A stretch of 17,622 nucleotides of DNA from Caryophanales bacterium UBA6768 (GCA_002453315.1 DKGO01000101.1:1-17622); one strand, 5' to 3'. Shown: positions 7,234-14,357, counted from the first letter of the stretch. Numbers and translations are program-made. Notes: generated by a model not told the origin, from the sequence alone.

Positions 7234-7316
7234 TTTTTCACCTAATAGATTTATATATTATCAACTATTATATACAATTGGACTTGATTTTGGTAATAAA
7301 TAGAGAATAATTATCT

Positions 7317-7333
7317 TGTAAAATCATTGTCAA
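7317..7333 (+). promoter_or_regulatory. Possible WalR-like box upstream of the first wall hydrolase
   Basis: TGTAAA-N5-TGTCAA matches the WalR consensus TGTWAH-N5-TGTWAH at 11 of 12 positions. WalRK controls cwlO in Bacillus subtilis, so the context fits. The site lies over 110 bases upstream of the candidate -10, farther than usual for activation, and AT-rich DNA yields such matches by chance. Confidence 0.35.
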
Positions 7334-7442
7334 ATGCAATTAAAAACTATAGCGAAAAAGAATAAAATTGATAATTTTTACAAAAATAATAGTAATTGAA
7401 ATACAATTGTAATATTAATTAAATCTATTTGTCATTTAATGA

Positions 7443-7451
7443 TGTTATACT
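7443..7451 (+). promoter_or_regulatory. Extended -10 promoter for the CwlO-like gene
   Basis: TGTTATACT is a TGn-extended -10 with TATACT (7446-7451), a five-of-six match. No good -35 is found at 17 bases, which extended -10 promoters tolerate. TTGTCA (7429-7434) with TACTAA (7451-7456) at 16-base spacing is an alternative reading. The predicted leader is about 55 bases long. Confidence 0.5.
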
Positions 7452-7514
7452 ACTAAATAGTGAATTAACTAGAAAACATAGATAAGTTATTTTTTAGAAG
7501 TGGGGGAATCAAGT

Positions 7515-8690
7515 TTGAACAGAATTTTAACGGTCATTGCTGTAATGGCAGTTTTATTAATAGGTAGTGTAGTATTTCCATCTACTTCATCTGCTGATCC
7601 GACTAATTTAGACGAGGTGAAGGCAGAACGTCAAAAACTAAAAGAAAAACTATCAGATAAAGAAAAAGAAATAGTTAAGGTACTTGATGAAATAGAGGAA
7701 TTACATCAAGAAATTGTAAAAATAGAAGATGCTTTAAAAGAAAATAATAAACAAATTGAAGAAACAAATAAAGCAATTAATACATATCAGGATGAGATTG
7801 ATGAAATTCAGGTTGAAATTGATTTATTAAACGTCGAGATAGATAAAAGATCTAGTATATTAAAGGAACGAATTTCAAACTACCAATTCAATGGTGGAAA
7901 CATTCAGTTTTTACAAGTAATTTTGGGCGCTTCTAGTTTTAATGATTTTATTTCCCGCTATGCAGCAGTTGTACAAATAACACAAGCAGATGCCGATTTA
8001 ATAAAAAAACAAGAACGAGATCGAAAATTAGTAGAATTTAAACAGGATAAGATAGAGAAGAAATTAGAAGAAAAAGAAAATTTAATGGTTGAATTAAAAG
8101 AAATACAAGAGACAATTGAAGCACAAAAGAAGAAAACAGCTGAAGAAAAGAAAAAGCTTGAAAAATCCGAAAAGAAATTAAAGGATGAAAAGGCAAGGCT
8201 AAATTCAAAGGATAATAATTTGGCAAATTTAGAAGCCAACTATAGATATGGTATGAGTCAGTATAGCCCAAGGGCAACGGCGGTAAAATCTACTAAAACG
8301 AAGGTTAATTTCAGTGGTGGAGGAAGTAAGTCAGCTGCCATAAGTGCAGGAAGGACACAATTGGGTGTTCCATATGTGTATGGTACGATGAGTCCAGGAA
8401 GATATTTTGATTGTTCAGGTTTTGTTTCCTGGGCATACAAACAAGCTGGTTATAACATTTCAAGAAGTACTGCTGGGTTATCCACTACAGGTTCTGCTGT
8501 TTCACTGGGTCAGGCCCAAGCCGGTGATTTAATCTTCTTTAATACTATTGGCACAAACAGACACGTAGGGATATATTTAGGAAATGGGAACTTTTTAGCG
8601 GCGAACACTACAAATGGTGTAGAAGTAAAAAATATTAAAGATCCCTATTGGAGAGACACATTTAAAGGGCACTTAAGAAGAATTAATTAA
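7515..8690 (+). CDS. cwlO: CwlO-like secreted peptidoglycan DL-endopeptidase (coiled coil + NlpC/P60)
   Basis: This 391-residue exported wall hydrolase has a signal peptide (MNRILTVIAV..., cleavage likely after SSA). It is followed by about 200 residues of charged coiled coil, broken by the PcsB/CwlO-type segment with YQFNGGNIQFLQVILGASSF, and then a linker. A C-terminal NlpC/P60 domain has its catalytic Cys in FDCSGFV (C300), His in NRHVGIYLG (H350) and a polar third residue shortly after. CwlO of B. subtilis has this layout, cuts D-Glu-DAP bonds for side-wall growth and is activated by FtsEX. Those genes are not in this window. The TTG start at 7515 has GGGGGA at 7-base spacing, the same layout as its tandem paralogue. 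An in-frame GTG at 7500 lies before that RBS and is rejected. It is somewhat shorter than B. subtilis CwlO. Its own terminator follows the stop. Confidence 0.88.
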   Translation: MNRILTVIAVMAVLLIGSVVFPSTSSADPTNLDEVKAERQKLKEKLSDKEKEIVKVLDEIEELHQEIVKIEDALKENNKQIEETNKAINTYQDEIDEIQVEIDLLNVEIDKRSSILKERISNYQFNGGNIQFLQVILGASSFNDFISRYAAVVQITQADADLIKKQERDRKLVEFKQDKIEKKLEEKENLMVELKEIQETIEAQKKKTAEEKKKLEKSEKKLKDEKARLNSKDNNLANLEANYRYGMSQYSPRATAVKSTKTKVNFSGGGSKSAAISAGRTQLGVPYVYGTMSPGRYFDCSGFVSWAYKQAGYNISRSTAGLSTTGSAVSLGQAQAGDLIFFNTIGTNRHVGIYLGNGNFLAANTTNGVEVKNIKDPYWRDTFKGHLRRIN

Positions 8691-8703
8691 TTTAAAACTT
8701 TAT

Positions 8704-8744
8704 AAAACGCATCGAGATGATATGGTGCGTTTTTGATTTTTATT
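8704..8744 (+). terminator. Rho-independent terminator after the CwlO-like gene
   Basis: A 10-bp stem, AAAACGCATC (8704-8713) with GGTGCGTTTT (8724-8733) containing one G-U pair, has a 10-base loop and is followed by TGATTTTTATT. Confidence 0.8.
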
Positions 8745-8761
8745 ATTACTATTAATAGAAT
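8733..8761 (+). promoter_or_regulatory. Weak candidate promoter for the M23 hydrolase
   Basis: TTGATT (8733-8738), 17 bases, TAGAAT (8756-8761). The -35 lies in the T tract of the upstream terminator. Spacing is ideal and the -10 matches five of six positions, but the region is very AT-rich. Confidence 0.3.
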
Positions 8762-8816
8762 TTGAATTATAAACATTTTTAGTAAAAGAGACAATAGTTT
8801 TATTGGGGGATTTAAA

Positions 8817-9938
8817 TTGAGAAAAGTGTTAATAGCTTTTAACGTACTAGCAGTTGTTTTTCTATGTAGTTTATTGTTACCTGACGAAGCATCGGCAGCA
8901 AAAAGTTTAAATGATGTCAAAAAAGAACGAAAAGAAATCAAAAAGGATTTGACCGAGGCGGAAGAAAAGGTTGCTGATGTTCTACTAGAAATTAAAGATT
9001 TGAATACAGAACTTGATGAATTACAAGAAATGATCGATGCTAATGAAGAGGTACTTTCAGAGGTAACAGATGAAAAAAATGAAGTAGAAGATGAAATAGA
9101 TGAAATAGAAGCACGTATAGAAGAGAGATTTAATATTTTAAAAGAAAGAGCCCGGACCTATCAATCTTCTGGGGGTTCAATCCAGTACATAGAAGTAATT
9201 TTTAATGCTAGTAGTTTTTCAGAATTTATTCATAGATTGTCGACTGTCTCTACTATTGCAAAGACGGATACAGAGTTAATCGAGGCTCAAGAAGAAGATA
9301 AGGAAATTGTTGAAGGGAAACTGTCAGAATTAGAGGAATTAGAAGATGAATATAAAGGTATTGAAGAAAATTTGTTAGTACAAAAAGAGTCAGTTTCTGA
9401 TAAAAAAACAGATGTTAAAAAGAAGCAAAAAAAACTCTCTAAAGTAGTTTCATCATTAAAGATGAAAGATAAAGATTTGAAAAAATTAGAGAATAAAATA
9501 ATTGCTCAACAGAGCAAACCGAAAGTTACTTTAGCTTCAGGTGGTCCAACTTATTCCGGTGGAAAACTAGCCTGGCCAACTGTGGGAGGTTACATTTCTA
9601 GTGGTTTGGGACAACGTTGGGGAAGACTTCATAAAGGAATCGATATAGCCCGAAGAGACCGAGGCTCAGTGCCACCTATCTTTGCAGCTGATGGGGGAAC
9701 CGTTGAAAAAGCAGGATACAGTGGTGGATTTGGTAATTTAGTTGTCATTAACCACGGAAACGGTATGAAGACGAAGTATGCTCATTTGTCATCAATCCAT
9801 GTTAGTAGTGGACAAAAAGTTTCCAGAGGACAAACTATCGGGATTATGGGGCGTACAGGTAATGCAACTGGAGTACATTTACACTTTGAAGTTCATGTAA
9901 ATGGGTCATTAAAAAATCCGGTAAGTTATGTAAGATAA
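8817..9938 (+). CDS. Secreted coiled-coil M23 (LytM-type) metallopeptidase
   Basis: This 373-residue wall-associated protein has a signal peptide (MRKVLIAFNVLAVVF..., cleavage likely after ASA near residue 27). Acidic coiled coils run to about residue 230 and include a PcsB-type segment (YQSSGGSIQYIEVIFNASSF). The C-terminal M23 domain starts near WPTVGGYISSGLGQRWG. Zinc ligands H272 and D276 (HKGID) and H356 (HLHFE), plus catalytic H323 (YAHL) and H354, are all present. It should therefore be an active endopeptidase cutting peptide cross-links, unlike the inactive EnvC-type activators. Start TTG 8817 has GGGGGA at 5-base spacing. The N-terminal two thirds are clearly paralogous to the preceding gene, so the pair arose by duplication with exchange of the catalytic domain. 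The M23 partner type with the same chassis is common in Firmicutes next to ftsEX, but ftsEX is not here. Confidence 0.9.
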   Translation: MRKVLIAFNVLAVVFLCSLLLPDEASAAKSLNDVKKERKEIKKDLTEAEEKVADVLLEIKDLNTELDELQEMIDANEEVLSEVTDEKNEVEDEIDEIEARIEERFNILKERARTYQSSGGSIQYIEVIFNASSFSEFIHRLSTVSTIAKTDTELIEAQEEDKEIVEGKLSELEELEDEYKGIEENLLVQKESVSDKKTDVKKKQKKLSKVVSSLKMKDKDLKKLENKIIAQQSKPKVTLASGGPTYSGGKLAWPTVGGYISSGLGQRWGRLHKGIDIARRDRGSVPPIFAADGGTVEKAGYSGGFGNLVVINHGNGMKTKYAHLSSIHVSSGQKVSRGQTIGIMGRTGNATGVHLHFEVHVNGSLKNPVSYVR

Positions 9939-9949
9939 GAAAAAAATAA

Positions 9950-10006
9950 AAATTCCCTTAAATTATGTTCCTTTCTTGTGAACCTAAATAAGGGATTTTT
10001 TTTATT
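9950..10006 (+). terminator. Terminator after the M23 peptidase gene
   Basis: A long imperfect hairpin: TCCCTTA (9954-9960) pairs with TAAGGGA (9989-9995), and inner GTTC (9967-9970) pairs with GAAC (9980-9983). A run of eight T residues follows. Confidence 0.8.
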
Positions 10007-10053
10007 TATAAATAGTTGTCGGAATTTCTGAACATACTGATAATCAAACTATT

Positions 10054-10081
10054 TTGGAGTTCATTATTATTTCGATATGAT
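10054..10081 (+). promoter_or_regulatory. Candidate sigma-A promoter for the nitroreductase gene
   Basis: TTGGAG (10054-10059), 16 bases, TATGAT (10076-10081). Both boxes match reasonably and the start codon lies 41 bases downstream of the -10. Confidence 0.5.
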
Positions 10082-10122
10082 ATAGAAGGAAGTTGTGATA
10101 AAGATAGTTAGGAGAATAGATA

Positions 10123-10710
10123 TTGATTACTGATAAATTTAGGCAGATGGACCATGATATTAACCCTATCTATTTGCAAAGATGGTCGCCAAGGGCATTT
10201 TCAAAAAATCGGGTTGAAAGAGAAAAGTTACATGCTATTTTTGAGGCTGCAAGGTGGGCACCTTCGGCAGCTAACTTGCAACCGTGGCGATTTATTTTTG
10301 TAGAAAGTAAGCAGGATAAAAAAAGATTTTTAAGTTTTGTAAATGAAATAAACGTAGAATGGTGTCAACATGCCCCAGTCCTAATGGCAATGGTTTCTAA
10401 AACGACAAGAAATGACCAAGGAGCAAAAAATATCACTCATGCTTTTGATACAGGGACAGCATGGGGATATTTGACATTAGAAGCAACGAGACAAGGACTT
10501 ATCACACATGGGATGGGTGGTTTTGATCGAATAAAGGCAAAGGAAGTATTGAGCATTCCAGAAGAATATGATGTACAGGCCATTGCTGCCATCGGATATC
10601 ATCATCATTCAACAGAAAATTTATCTGAAAATAATAAAAAACGTGAATTTCCTTCTAATAGAAAAAAGATTAATGAATTTGTATTTGAAGGTAGCTTTGC
10701 GGAAAAATAA
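10123..10710 (+). CDS. Nitroreductase-family flavoprotein
   Basis: This 195-residue cytoplasmic protein shows the nitroreductase N-terminal FMN-binding pattern: RWSPRAF (about 20-26) followed by EAARWAPSAANLQPWRFIFV (about 41-60). Later stretches such as GTAWGYLTLEATRQGLITHGMGGFD and IPEEYDVQAIAAIGY are also typical. Members reduce nitroaromatics, quinones or other electrophiles with NAD(P)H using FMN, usually as dimers. The natural substrate cannot be read from sequence. Start TTG 10123 is favoured by AGGAG at 8-base spacing. The first ATG (10147) has no comparable RBS. The gene stands alone with its own promoter, between the wall hydrolases and the zinc operon, and shows no functional link to either. 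Confidence 0.88.
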   Translation: MITDKFRQMDHDINPIYLQRWSPRAFSKNRVEREKLHAIFEAARWAPSAANLQPWRFIFVESKQDKKRFLSFVNEINVEWCQHAPVLMAMVSKTTRNDQGAKNITHAFDTGTAWGYLTLEATRQGLITHGMGGFDRIKAKEVLSIPEEYDVQAIAAIGYHHHSTENLSENNKKREFPSNRKKINEFVFEGSFAEK

Positions 10711-10727
10711 ATGTGATGATGGCCGGC

Positions 10728-10769
10728 TTTCGTTTGAGAAAATGTTGAAATCCAACATATTAAACGAAA
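10728..10769. repeat. Nested inverted repeat downstream of the nitroreductase gene
   Basis: Outer arms TTTCGTTT (10728-10735) and AAACGAAA (10762-10769) enclose inner arms ATGTTG (10742-10747) and CAACAT (10753-10758). The RNA would form a two-part hairpin separated by an internal loop. There is no T tract on either strand, so intrinsic termination is doubtful. It may protect a 3' end. Confidence 0.4.
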
Positions 10770-10805
10770 AATTAACAAATTAAAATACGTCATTTTTGTA
10801 ATATA

Positions 10806-10840
10806 AAGTCAGTGGGGGAACATGAAATCCTCACTGACTT
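10806..10840 (-). terminator. Hairpin just after zur (end of the znu operon)
   Basis: AAGTCAGTG (10806-10814) pairs with CACTGACTT (10832-10840). Inner G-U/G-C pairs extend the stem to 13 bp with a 9-base loop. It begins five bases after the zur stop codon. The minus-strand T run (TTTATATT) is weak, so this is a probable rather than certain terminator. Confidence 0.55.
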
Positions 10841-10845
10841 CAATG

Positions 10846-11259
10846 TTATGCTACTTGACATTCAGGGCATCTTCCATATACTTCAAACTTATGTCCCTCA
10901 ATATCATAAGCGTGCAACATTTCCAGCACATCATCCATAGGACAAAGTTTGATTTTTTTAGTTTTACCACAATGGCTACAAATAAAATGATGATGATGTC
11001 CGTCACTACAATTCATTCTAAAATGTTTTTCGCCTTGTAAATCAGTTGATTCTAATATGCCCAGCTCATGAAAGAGATGCAGGTTACGATAGACAGTATC
11101 AAAACTAATTCCCTCATCAATATTTTCAATATGTTGATATAACGCTTTTGCTGTATGATATTTATCCTCTTGGGCAAAAAAGTCAATAATATCTTCTCTT
11201 CTTTTCGTTATTTTATAACGTTTTTTTACTAATAATTGTATCGCTTGTTGTTTATTCAT
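10846..11259 (-). CDS. zur: Zinc uptake regulator Zur (Fur family)
   Basis: This 137-residue DNA-binding repressor has a winged helix in the N-terminal half, with the recognition region SFDTVYRNLHLFHELGI (52-68). A histidine-rich sensor segment HHHH lies at 88-91. Two structural-zinc CxxC pairs are at C94/C97 (CSHC) and C131/C134 (CPEC). Overall order and segments such as GEKHFRMNCS, HFIC..CGKTK and GHKFEVYG resemble B. subtilis Zur closely, and the gene is last in a zinc transporter operon. With zinc bound it should repress that operon through the Zur boxes at 13923-13960, giving autoregulation. Start ATG 11259 has AAGGGG at 7-base spacing, and the gap to znuB is 50 bases. Alternatives in the family (Fur, PerR) are made unlikely by context and by the box type. 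Confidence 0.95.
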   Translation of the reverse strand: MNKQQAIQLLVKKRYKITKRREDIIDFFAQEDKYHTAKALYQHIENIDEGISFDTVYRNLHLFHELGILESTDLQGEKHFRMNCSDGHHHHFICSHCGKTKKIKLCPMDDVLEMLHAYDIEGHKFEVYGRCPECQVA

Positions 11260-11309
11260 TAGTTATCCCCTTTTCCAATGGCTGTAAGAGTGCCTTTTAT
11301 TCGTGATTT

Positions 11310-12134
11310 TCACTTTAAAAACTGGAATGAAATCGCTAAAATTAAAAAGACAATGGAAACCATGACAATGGTTCCTCCGGGAGGAATTCCAATATAGTAA
11401 CCTGAAATAAGGCCAATGATTACGGCTCCTTCGGCAAATAGGATTGAATAAAAAATTAACTGTTTAAAGCTAGAGGAAAACCTCATTGCTGTTGCAACAG
11501 GAATAGTCATTAATGCTGAAACTAATAGTATTCCAACGATTCTAATGGAAGCTGCAATGACAAGGGCGGTTAAAACGATAAAGATAAAATGAATGAATTT
11601 TGAATGAATTCCAGATACGGTTGCATGTTCTTCATCAAAAGATAGTGTTAATAATTCTTTATAAAAAATAAAGATGGTGACGATGACAACGATAAAAATA
11701 ATGAAAATAGTCACTAAATCAATTTTACTAACAGCAGATACCGAACCGAATAAATAGTTAAATAAATCAGTATTAAATCCATTTGCTAAAGAGATAAAGA
11801 TAACACTAAGCCCAACACCACCACTTAAAATAATCGGAATTCCTATTTCTTCATATGCTTGATAGATACTTCTTAATTTTTCAATTAAAATCGCGCCAAT
11901 AACGGAAAATCCCATCCCACTGTATAAAGGACTAAGCGTAAAAGAAAGAAACTGTTTTTCCAACAATAATCCAAACGCAATCCCGGCTAAGGTAACGTGG
12001 GATAGAGCATCAGCTAATAATGCCAATCGACGAACAACGAGAAAGGTGCCTAGTAATGGTGCAATAATACCGATTAAGATTCCCGTGTATAATGTATAAC
12101 GTAAAAAATCAAATTGTAAAAAATCTGCTAGCAT
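11310..12134 (-). CDS. znuB: Zinc ABC transporter permease ZnuB (AdcB)
   Basis: This 274-residue ABC-3 family inner membrane protein moves Zn2+ received from ZnuA, powered by ZnuC. Typical family stretches are visible: PLLGTFLVVRRLALLADALSHVTLAGIAFG near the N-terminus (the ADALSH loop that contacts the ATPase), VGILLVSALMTIPVATA in the middle-to-late part, and GLISGYYIGIPPGGTIV near the end. About eight hydrophobic segments can be counted. Start ATG 12134 has GGAGG at 5-base spacing. A TTG four codons earlier (12146) is part of the RBS region and is rejected. The gap to znuC is 53 bases with no promoter or terminator that I can see. Confidence 0.93.
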   Translation of the reverse strand: MLADFLQFDFLRYTLYTGILIGIIAPLLGTFLVVRRLALLADALSHVTLAGIAFGLLLEKQFLSFTLSPLYSGMGFSVIGAILIEKLRSIYQAYEEIGIPIILSGGVGLSVIFISLANGFNTDLFNYLFGSVSAVSKIDLVTIFIIFIVVIVTIFIFYKELLTLSFDEEHATVSGIHSKFIHFIFIVLTALVIAASIRIVGILLVSALMTIPVATAMRFSSSFKQLIFYSILFAEGAVIIGLISGYYIGIPPGGTIVMVSIVFLILAISFQFLK

Positions 12135-12187
12135 AATGTCCTCCAAACTAAAGAAAAATTTAATTTGTTATCTTCACTCATCAACGA

Positions 12188-12946
12188 TTAATCATGATTA
12201 TGAACAACGACCTGAACAGGATGACCATAGATTTCAGTTAACGATTCAGCGGATAATTCGGTATATTGCTGAGAATTCCCATGAAAATGTAAGGTTTTAT
12301 TTAAACAGACGATATCTGTCGCGTGTTTTGTCATTGCTCCAGTGTCGTGTGTGACGAGTAATAGTGTCATGTGTTGTTTTTCATTTAATTCATGTAAAAT
12401 ATCATAAAAATGAGCGACGTTTTGATAATCAACTCCAACAGTAGGTTCATCTAAAATGAGTAATGCTGGTTCACTCACTAACGCCCGAGCAATAAACACT
12501 CGTTGTTGTTGTCCACCCGAAAGATTACCAATGTTTTCATGTAAGTAGTCTAGCATATGAACTTTTTCAACGGCTTGCTCAATTTTACTGCGGTGCTTTT
12601 TAGTTAAAAATTTTAAATATCCTAGTTTAGAAGTGAGTCCCATAGCAACTACTTCGAAAACAGTGGCGGGAAAATTTTTGTTAAAAGCATTTGCTTTTTG
12701 GGAAACGAAGCCGATTTTGCTCCAGTTGGAAAATTGATTAAGTGGTTCGTTTAATAAATATACCGATCCTCTGTCGGGTTGTAATAAACCTAAGATAATT
12801 TTTATGAGTGTAGTTTTTCCACCACCGTTAGGGCCAACAAGTCCCATAAACATTCCACGTTTAATATCTAAATTAACATTTTTAAGAACTTCTTTATTTC
12901 CGTACGAAAAATGGATGTTATCCATACGAACGACAGAGTTTGACAA
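12188..12946 (-). CDS. znuC: Zinc ABC transporter ATP-binding protein ZnuC (AdcC)
   Basis: This 252-residue ATPase is for zinc import. Walker A is GPNGGGKT (38-45), the signature is LSGGQQQRVFIARAL (142-156), Walker B is LLILDEPT (162-169), and the switch His is H200 in VTHD. The C-terminus ends in a short metal-binding-like VHNHD, but no large His-rich tail is present. TTG 12946 is chosen because AGGGAGGG stands six bases before it. The RBS directly follows the znuA stop. An internal ATG seven codons later (12925) lacks an RBS. The gap to znuA is 12 bases. The name rests on the adjacent znuA/znuB and the Zur box. Alone it could equally be a manganese-type ATPase. Confidence 0.93.
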   Translation of the reverse strand: MSNSVVRMDNIHFSYGNKEVLKNVNLDIKRGMFMGLVGPNGGGKTTLIKIILGLLQPDRGSVYLLNEPLNQFSNWSKIGFVSQKANAFNKNFPATVFEVVAMGLTSKLGYLKFLTKKHRSKIEQAVEKVHMLDYLHENIGNLSGGQQQRVFIARALVSEPALLILDEPTVGVDYQNVAHFYDILHELNEKQHMTLLLVTHDTGAMTKHATDIVCLNKTLHFHGNSQQYTELSAESLTEIYGHPVQVVVHNHD

Positions 12947-12958
12947 TATGAACCCTCC

Positions 12959-13882
12959 CTATTTCATCGCTTTGTCTAATGTATCAAGATTTTTATACAT
13001 TAATGTTATATATGTTTCATTTTGCTTTATATCTTCCTCTGTTAAAACTTCAAGGGGATGAATGGTTAAAGACTCAGCCCCGATATGTTCCTGAACAATT
13101 GAAGCAATACGGTTTGAACTCGTTTGTTCAAAGAGAACATATTGAATGTTATTTTCCATTGCAAGTTTCGTAATATTGGCTAACTCCCTTTGGGACGGTT
13201 CTTCACTAGATGATAGTCCACTAATAGCAATTTGTTCTAAATCATATCGATTTTCCCAATAGCTATAGGCTGCATGTGTGACGAGTATTTTTTTGTTACT
13301 TTTTTGACTTAATGTATTTTGGAAATCTTCATCTAATTTTTGTAATGATCCTTCCAGTTCTTTGAATTGATTGGTAAAAATACCTTCATTTTCTGGGCTA
13401 ATATTGATAAGTTCTTCTTTAATTAGTGCAGCAATAGCAATCATTTTTAATGGGTCAAGCCAAATGTGCGGGTCTAAATCGTGATGGTGATTGTCATCTT
13501 CATTGTCAGACTTTAAAAATAAATGATCCTGTTTGCCTATTTCAATTAATTGAACCTGTCGATTCTGAAGTGAACTAGCTACCGATTCTGAAAAACTTTC
13601 CATTCCACTACCGATATAAAAAAATGCATCTGCATTAGCAATTGCTGTAATTTCCTTTGTTTTTGGCTCATAGGTGTGAGCATCGACACCCGGTGGGTAA
13701 ATTGATTTAACATGTGCGACATCTCCAGCAATTTGTGCTGTTATAAATTCAATCGGATAAATGGAAGTGAATATAAGTAAATCTTGATTATCACTGCTAT
13801 TATCTTGTTCATTTGAACAACTGGTAAAAATAAAAATACTAATGATGACTAATAAGCCAGTTATTAAATAACGTTCACGCAA
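12959..13882 (-). CDS. znuA: Zinc-binding lipoprotein ZnuA (AdcA)
   Basis: This 307-residue solute-binding protein of the cluster A-I metal family sits outside the membrane and delivers Zn2+ to ZnuB. It has a lipoprotein signal with a cysteine at residue 22 (FIFTSCSN). Metal ligands by family pattern are H69 (DAHTYEP), H139 (DPHIWLDP) and H203 (VTHAAYSYW). A histidine at the third position, rather than Glu, favours zinc over manganese. A short acidic/His-rich loop (DNEDDNHHHD) lies just before H139, as in zinc-binding members, though shorter than in many. Start TTG 13882 has GGAGG at 7-base spacing. It is the first gene of znuA-znuC-znuB-zur, and its promoter carries Zur boxes. There is no C-terminal ZinT-like domain as in some AdcA proteins. 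Confidence 0.94.
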   Translation of the reverse strand: MRERYLITGLLVIISIFIFTSCSNEQDNSSDNQDLLIFTSIYPIEFITAQIAGDVAHVKSIYPPGVDAHTYEPKTKEITAIANADAFFYIGSGMESFSESVASSLQNRQVQLIEIGKQDHLFLKSDNEDDNHHHDLDPHIWLDPLKMIAIAALIKEELINISPENEGIFTNQFKELEGSLQKLDEDFQNTLSQKSNKKILVTHAAYSYWENRYDLEQIAISGLSSSEEPSQRELANITKLAMENNIQYVLFEQTSSNRIASIVQEHIGAESLTIHPLEVLTEEDIKQNETYITLMYKNLDTLDKAMK

Positions 13883-13916
13883 AGTAATTCCTCCAACTTC
13901 ATAAAAGTATGAATTT

Positions 13917-13945
13917 ATTATATCGTAATGATTACGATTTGTAAA
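13917..13945 (-). promoter_or_regulatory. Promoter of the znuACB-zur operon
   Basis: On the minus strand TTTACA (13945-13940), a 17-base spacer, then a perfect TATAAT (13922-13917). The start codon of znuA lies 35 bases downstream. The spacer is almost wholly occupied by a Zur box, so repression by blocking RNA polymerase is expected. Confidence 0.85.
13923..13937. promoter_or_regulatory. Zur box 1 (perfect 7-1-7 palindrome)
   Basis: TCGTAAT-G-ATTACGA is a perfect inverted repeat and equals the core of the known Bacillus Zur box. It lies within the -35/-10 spacer of the znuA promoter. Confidence 0.93.
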
Positions 13946-13960
13946 AAGGAATGATTACGA
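13946..13960. promoter_or_regulatory. Zur box 2 (one good half-site)
   Basis: AAGGAAT-G-ATTACGA keeps the right half perfectly and only AAT in the left half. It abuts the upstream edge of the -35 and its centre is 23 bp from box 1. It is probably a weaker secondary site. Confidence 0.6.
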
Positions 13961-14101
13961 TTTGGCCTTTAAGGCTAAAATTATTTATCTCCTCTCCAGT
14001 ATATGAAACTTGTTTATTATAATCGGAATATTGTGTTAATTTAAATGTGCCTTATTGTTAATGTCTTTTTTGGATTATTGAGACGAGAACACCAGTTCAA
14101 T

Positions 14102-14130
14102 TTGCTATTACAGAAATTATGCTCTATAAT
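14102..14130 (+). promoter_or_regulatory. Promoter of the small RHH gene
   Basis: TTGCTA (14102-14107), 17 bases, then a perfect TATAAT (14125-14130). A start near 14137 would leave a leader of only about 12 bases, beginning at the GAGGTGG ribosome binding site. Confidence 0.7.
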
Positions 14131-14148
14131 GGACATAGAGGTGGCTTT

Positions 14149-14304
14149 ATGTCAATTAAAGATAGAACGACCCATTTGATGGTGATGCTTCCAATCGATC
14201 TTCTGGAAGAGATTGAAGAATATAGAGACGAAAACCGTATCAGAGGGAAACATGAAACAATTAGAACCCTAATTAAAAAAGGGCTCACAAGTTCTGAGGA
14301 ATAA
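14149..14304 (+). CDS. Small ribbon-helix-helix (CopG/Arc-type) DNA-binding protein
   Basis: This 51-residue protein starts at ATG 14149, preceded by GAGGTGG. An earlier in-frame ATG at 14119 lies inside the promoter and is rejected. The sequence fits an RHH fold: a beta strand HLMVMLPIDL (about 9-18), helix 1 LLEEIEEYRDENRI (18-31), a G-K turn, and helix 2 KHETIRTLIKKGL (34-46). Such proteins bind DNA as dimers through the paired strands, often as antitoxins or plasmid/small-operon repressors. No toxin gene is next to it: it has its own promoter and terminator and stands alone between the zinc and copper operons. Target unknown. Autoregulation is a common pattern in this family but no clear operator repeat is seen at its promoter. 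Confidence 0.78.
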   Translation: MSIKDRTTHLMVMLPIDLLEEIEEYRDENRIRGKHETIRTLIKKGLTSSEE

Positions 14305-14308
14305 ACGT

Positions 14309-14357
14309 AACCCCGAATGACAGGCATGGATGAACATGTTTGTCATTCGGTTTTTTT
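14309..14357 (+). terminator. Strong terminator after the RHH gene
   Basis: CCGAATGACA (14313-14322) pairs with TGTCATTCGG (14341-14350), followed by seven T residues. The 18-base loop contains a small CATG/CATG inner pairing. Confidence 0.9.

Noticed and set aside
7958..8277. Two overlapping minus-strand frames rich in Phe and Ser opposite the CwlO-like coiled coil
   Set aside because: They are antisense translations of the Lys/Glu-rich coiled coil (AAA/GAA becomes TTT/TTC), not genes.
13965..13975. GCCTT-T-AAGGC dyad upstream of the znuA promoter
   Set aside because: It is short, has no T run and does not match the Zur box. It is likely chance.
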